Position numbers and translations under genes: made by a program. From the NCBI GenBank assembly GCA_002293265.1, contig DBCW01000063.1, positions 12,468 to 27,494 on the forward strand: DNA of 15,027 bases, given 5' to 3'. The stretch is from Eggerthellales bacterium UBA948 (lineage in GTDB: Bacteria; Actinomycetota; Coriobacteriia; Coriobacteriales; UBA8131). The notes under the pieces were generated by a model. The model was not told the origin of the DNA, did not search any database, and saw only the letters and a list, made by a program, of their open reading frames with translations. Shown here piece after piece: positions 12,556 to 15,027 of the stretch; positions within the stretch are counted from its first letter, which is position 1; each line of letters begins with the position of its first letter.

Positions 12556-15027
12556 TTACCGCTCTTCCTTATAATAATTCTCGTTTTCCAAGGTATTCTT
12601 AGTTCTAAAAGCAGAGACAACGAAAGCTACCTCGACTACAAATAATGCAGCGTTCAGAGCTGTCCATGCATCGACATAGACCATCCTGCTTGTCATATCT
12701 TCTGTTAGGAAAAATACGATTAGCGAAGCAAGCGCAAGTACACTCGCAGCCATTATCTTAAAGATTTGCTTAGGCTCAGATTGTTTCTTTCTTCTCAATA
12801 CTGCAGAAGTAATTGCAAAAACAATGCCAGCAAGTGCTAGTAGGAAGTTTAGTAAAGCCCAATCTGAACCCAGATTGTACGATCCACTTCTTACTACTCC
12901 ATCATCAGCGGCATCTTCAGAAGATGGATCAGCCGTGGTGTCTCCTCTTACTATAGATGAGTCATCACCGTCTGCAGCAGGAGCTTCATCAGTAGTACCT
13001 GCTGCATCTGCGCCGGTAGTATCGTCAGCTGTTGCTACTAAATCATCTGTTGTGCCGGTTCCGGTTGTGCCGGTTCCGGTTGTGCCGGTTCCGGTTGTGC
13101 CGGTTCCGGTTGTGCCGGTTCCGGTTGTGCCGGAGTCTTCGGTATCTGCACCCTCGTCATCTGTTGACTCAATCGTAACTTCTTCTATGCCATTACCAGG
13201 CTCTTCAACCACATTAACGGGATCTTTAGTGGATGTATCCTCGCCACCATCACCGTCATCATTTATGCCGGTTCCGCCGTCGCCTGTGCCGCCATCAGTA
13301 TCTGTGCCACCGGTACCCGGAACTGGATACGGTTCTGTGACTGGGCCAGTACCGGGATCAGTGCCCGGATCGGTACCTGGGTCGGTACCGGGATCGGTAC
13401 CGGGGTCAGTACCTGGGTCGGTACCAGGGTCGGTACCAGGGTCAGTACCGGGGTCTGTACCCGGATCGGAATCAATCGGCACAAAACGTGCTACATAACT
13501 TGCATTTGAATAAACTCCGTTAACCTTAACGGGCGCAAACATTGCCTCTGTGCTCAAACGGTTTGCATATTCTGTATCGTTCGCAAGATACCAACCATCA
13601 AATCTATAACCGGAGTCCGGTGTTGCCAAAGAGCCTTGCGCGGTACCGCTTGCCGGTGCCAGCTCTTCTGACGTAACAGAAATACTTCCTCCAATTGCTG
13701 ATGGTCCTGTGCCATATTCAATCGTAATATTTGCATTTTCTTTATAAACAGCTACATAAGTTGCCGCTTCATACAGATCGTCTTCTTGTGGGGCAACAAG
13801 GTGCATGTCTTCAGACAACGGCGCATCGCTATAGTTGCTTCCATCTAAATACCACCCGACAAAGGTATATCCATTGTTGGGATCACTTGCTGTTGACCCC
13901 TCTGACATACCTGTTACCGGAGCTAAGGTCTCAGAGGCTGCACTTACACTTCCGCCGTTTGCCGGCGTTTGTTCGTTTGTGCCGTCTGCATCAAAGGTCT
14001 TAACTGAATAATTAATTTCAACTGATGCGTTTTCTTTAAAGACCGCCGTATAGCCGGCAGCCAAATATAGCTTGGCGTCTACATCTTGTGTGGGCGTAAA
14101 ATAAGTGTTAGTTGTAATAGGGGCACTTGTATAGTCTGAGCCACTTTCAAACCAACCAAGCAACGTATATCCCGGGTTGGCACTAGTGGCATAAGAACCA
14201 CGTGCGATTCCTGTAGCGGGAGCTAATTGCTCAAATAAAGTAGATACCCAACCGCCATTGATTAGCAATTGCTTTGTGACACCATCATTTCCAACGCTAA
14301 CTGCATCATATGTGATTGTTACATCCGCATTTTCTTTATATACTGCCACATAGTCTGCGGCCTTATAGTAGTCTAAAGTCATTGTCGGCACGAAATCTAC
14401 GCTGGTAGAGATCGGTATGTCAATGTAGCTGCCACCTGCATTAAACCAACCGAGGAAAGTATATCCCGGATTTGGAGCAGACGCTGTAGAACCTAAGGGC
14501 TTGGCGCTAAAGGGAGGCGTATATTCAGAATCTTGAGATACTGAGCCGCCATTACCGGCAGCTTGCACAGTATTGTCAGAGTTTAGAGAAAGAGCGGCAT
14601 AGGTCATGAGCACCGAAGTATTTTCCTTGTAGACCGCTACATACTCAGCCAAAACATAAACACCTGCACTTACATCTTTTGTAGGCACAAAGACTAGATC
14701 TGTGCTAATCGGAGTATCTGTGTTGTAGGTTGAACCTTTTACGAACCAACCCATGAAGGTATAGGATTCATGTGCGCTGTTAGCCACAGATCCAAGGGGG
14801 CTTCCCGTAGCAGGAGCTACTTGCTCGCCTGAATTTGTTACCCGAGCACCAGAAATGTTGGCACTTTGCTGGGTGGTACCGTCATTGTTAAATACAAGCG
14901 CTTCATAAGACAAGGTGACTGTAGCATCTTCTTTATAAACCGCCACGTAGTCTTCGGCAATGTTTAGATCGGTCACATCATCACGAGCAGGAACATATTT
15001 TGCCTCAGTTGAAAGCGGTGTGGTGCT
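12556..15027 (-). CDS. Repeat-rich cell-surface protein with C-terminal three-helix membrane anchor, N-terminus outside the window
   Basis: The frame is open to the right edge, so 823 C-terminal residues are seen and the GTG at 14976 is internal. From the edge inward come five full modules of about 85-100 residues. Each has YVAVYKEN near its start, a GYTFxGW(F/Y) segment, and a closing ST..F.P...Y.A..; they resemble InlB B-repeat/Flg_new-like beta modules of adhesins, though divergent. Next come a DPGT stalk (about ten copies), an acidic Gly/Asp/Thr linker and a TGTGT stretch. The end has about three hydrophobic helices, with RRKK after the first and FFLTEDMTSRMVYVDAWT between the second and third. 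I recall this tail as an anchor in coriobacterial and clostridial surface proteins; there is no LPXTG. Probably a wall-spanning adhesin. The ligand is unknown. Confidence 0.88.
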   Translation of the reverse strand, partial: STTPLSTEAKYVPARDDVTDLNIAEDYVAVYKEDATVTLSYEALVFNNDGTTQQSANISGARVTNSGEQVAPATGSPLGSVANSAHESYTFMGWFVKGSTYNTDTPISTDLVFVPTKDVSAGVYVLAEYVAVYKENTSVLMTYAALSLNSDNTVQAAGNGGSVSQDSEYTPPFSAKPLGSTASAPNPGYTFLGWFNAGGSYIDIPISTSVDFVPTMTLDYYKAADYVAVYKENADVTITYDAVSVGNDGVTKQLLINGGWVSTLFEQLAPATGIARGSYATSANPGYTLLGWFESGSDYTSAPITTNTYFTPTQDVDAKLYLAAGYTAVFKENASVEINYSVKTFDADGTNEQTPANGGSVSAASETLAPVTGMSEGSTASDPNNGYTFVGWYLDGSNYSDAPLSEDMHLVAPQEDDLYEAATYVAVYKENANITIEYGTGPSAIGGSISVTSEELAPASGTAQGSLATPDSGYRFDGWYLANDTEYANRLSTEAMFAPVKVNGVYSNASYVARFVPIDSDPGTDPGTDPGTDPGTDPGTDPGTDPGTDPGTDPGTDPGTGPVTEPYPVPGTGGTDTDGGTGDGGTGINDDGDGGEDTSTKDPVNVVEEPGNGIEEVTIESTDDEGADTEDSGTTGTGTTGTGTTGTGTTGTGTTGTGTTDDLVATADDTTGADAAGTTDEAPAADGDDSSIVRGDTTADPSSEDAADDGVVRSGSYNLGSDWALLNFLLALAGIVFAITSAVLRRKKQSEPKQIFKIMAASVLALASLIVFFLTEDMTSRMVYVDAWTALNAALFVVEVAFVVSAFRTKNTLENENYYKEER
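13051..13133 (-). repeat. Five identical 15-bp tandem repeats within the surface-protein gene
   Basis: The plus-strand unit TGTGCCGGTTCCGGT occurs five times without a mismatch (13051-13125), followed by a partial unit. It encodes a five-residue Thr/Gly unit. Perfect identity and a multiple-of-three length point to recent slippage that changes stalk length without breaking the frame. Confidence 0.9.
13349..13468 (-). repeat. Ten 12-bp tandem repeats encoding the DPGT stalk
   Basis: Ten consecutive units of the type GTACCNGGRTCN encode Asp-Pro-Gly-Thr. Synonymous positions vary between units while the peptide is constant, so the array is older than the 15-bp one and is kept by selection on the peptide. 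The repeat likely forms an extended, proline-stiffened stalk through the cell wall. Confidence 0.9.
13484..15027 (-). repeat. Tandem array of about 100-residue surface modules
   Basis: Five complete copies and one partial copy at the edge are recognised from YVAVYKEN or YTAVFKEN at regular spacing (starting near 14946, 14643, 14352, 14055 and 13752), plus YVARFVP at the end of the array. Copies are clearly diverged in protein sequence. The last is shorter because its second strand region is trimmed. Confidence 0.8.

Noticed and set aside
13051..13468. CRISPR-like regular repeats
   Set aside because: Units of 12 and 15 bp are contiguous without spacers, in frame, and encode stalk peptides; no cas genes are present.
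12824..13498. Long plus-strand frame with many Pro-Gly-Ser and Val-Pro repeats, antisense to the surface-protein gene
   Set aside because: Its repeats are the mirror of the 12- and 15-bp arrays; there is no ribosome site and the minus-strand gene has coherent modules and a membrane anchor.

Overview
The window looks like chromosomal DNA from an anaerobic, Gram-positive, gut-type bacterium, most likely of class Coriobacteriia (Eggerthellaceae/Atopobiaceae side). This is inferred from a combination of features: a cytosolic molybdopterin enzyme with a tiny two-cluster ferredoxin partner, an oxalate/formate-type (OFA) MFS carrier, a decayed LuxR helix-turn-helix of the kind abundant in that group, purine-rich GGAGG ribosome sites, a C11 (clostripain-type) lipoprotein-like peptidase, and a repeat-rich surface protein that ends in a three-helix membrane anchor instead of LPXTG. 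Base composition is moderate by eye, clearly less GC-rich than Eggerthella itself. No species can be named.

Layout. 1-1947 (+): 5'-truncated exported C11 peptidase. 1948-2144: convergent gap with two hairpins and a small palindrome. 2145-2675 (-): TetR-family regulator with a 24-bp imperfect palindrome (2691-2714) just upstream of its ribosome site. 2676-3949: about 1.27 kb without an intact gene; it holds a LuxR HTH remnant, an 18-bp perfect palindrome, a degenerate 15-bp tandem repeat and a probable promoter. 3950-6322 and 6324-6737 (+): translationally coupled operon for a DMSO-reductase-family catalytic subunit and a 2x[4Fe-4S] small subunit, closed by a strong terminator (6774-6806). 6839-7042 (+): 3' remnant of a group II intron with an almost canonical domain V and domain VI. 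7070-8305 (-): MFS carrier, convergent with the operon, with an attenuator-like hairpin in its leader. 8306-8923: long divergent regulatory gap. 8924-11278 (+): soluble GAF-GAF hybrid histidine kinase. 11295-11681 (-): small lipoprotein. 11795-12457 (-): zinc-ribbon membrane protein with eight 11-residue repeats. 12556-15027 (-): surface protein, truncated at the right edge, with about 100-residue modules, low-complexity stalks and the membrane anchor.

How the genes may work together. The metabolic core is the molybdoenzyme, its ferredoxin and the MFS carrier. The catalytic subunit has no Tat signal, so the enzyme should act in the cytoplasm and need an importer. That arrangement resembles, as far as I recall, some catechol-dehydroxylase loci of gut Coriobacteriia and the two-subunit pyrogallol transhydroxylase. 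The substrate cannot be read from the sequence; an aromatic hydroxyl compound is the leading guess. The TetR protein and the hybrid kinase flank the core and could sense substrate or redox state, but no direct link is visible. The genes at both ends (peptidase, lipoprotein, zinc-ribbon protein, repeat protein) are cell-envelope functions. A dead LuxR gene, a dead group II intron and a decaying 1-kb spacer suggest a locus that has been rearranged and is losing parts.
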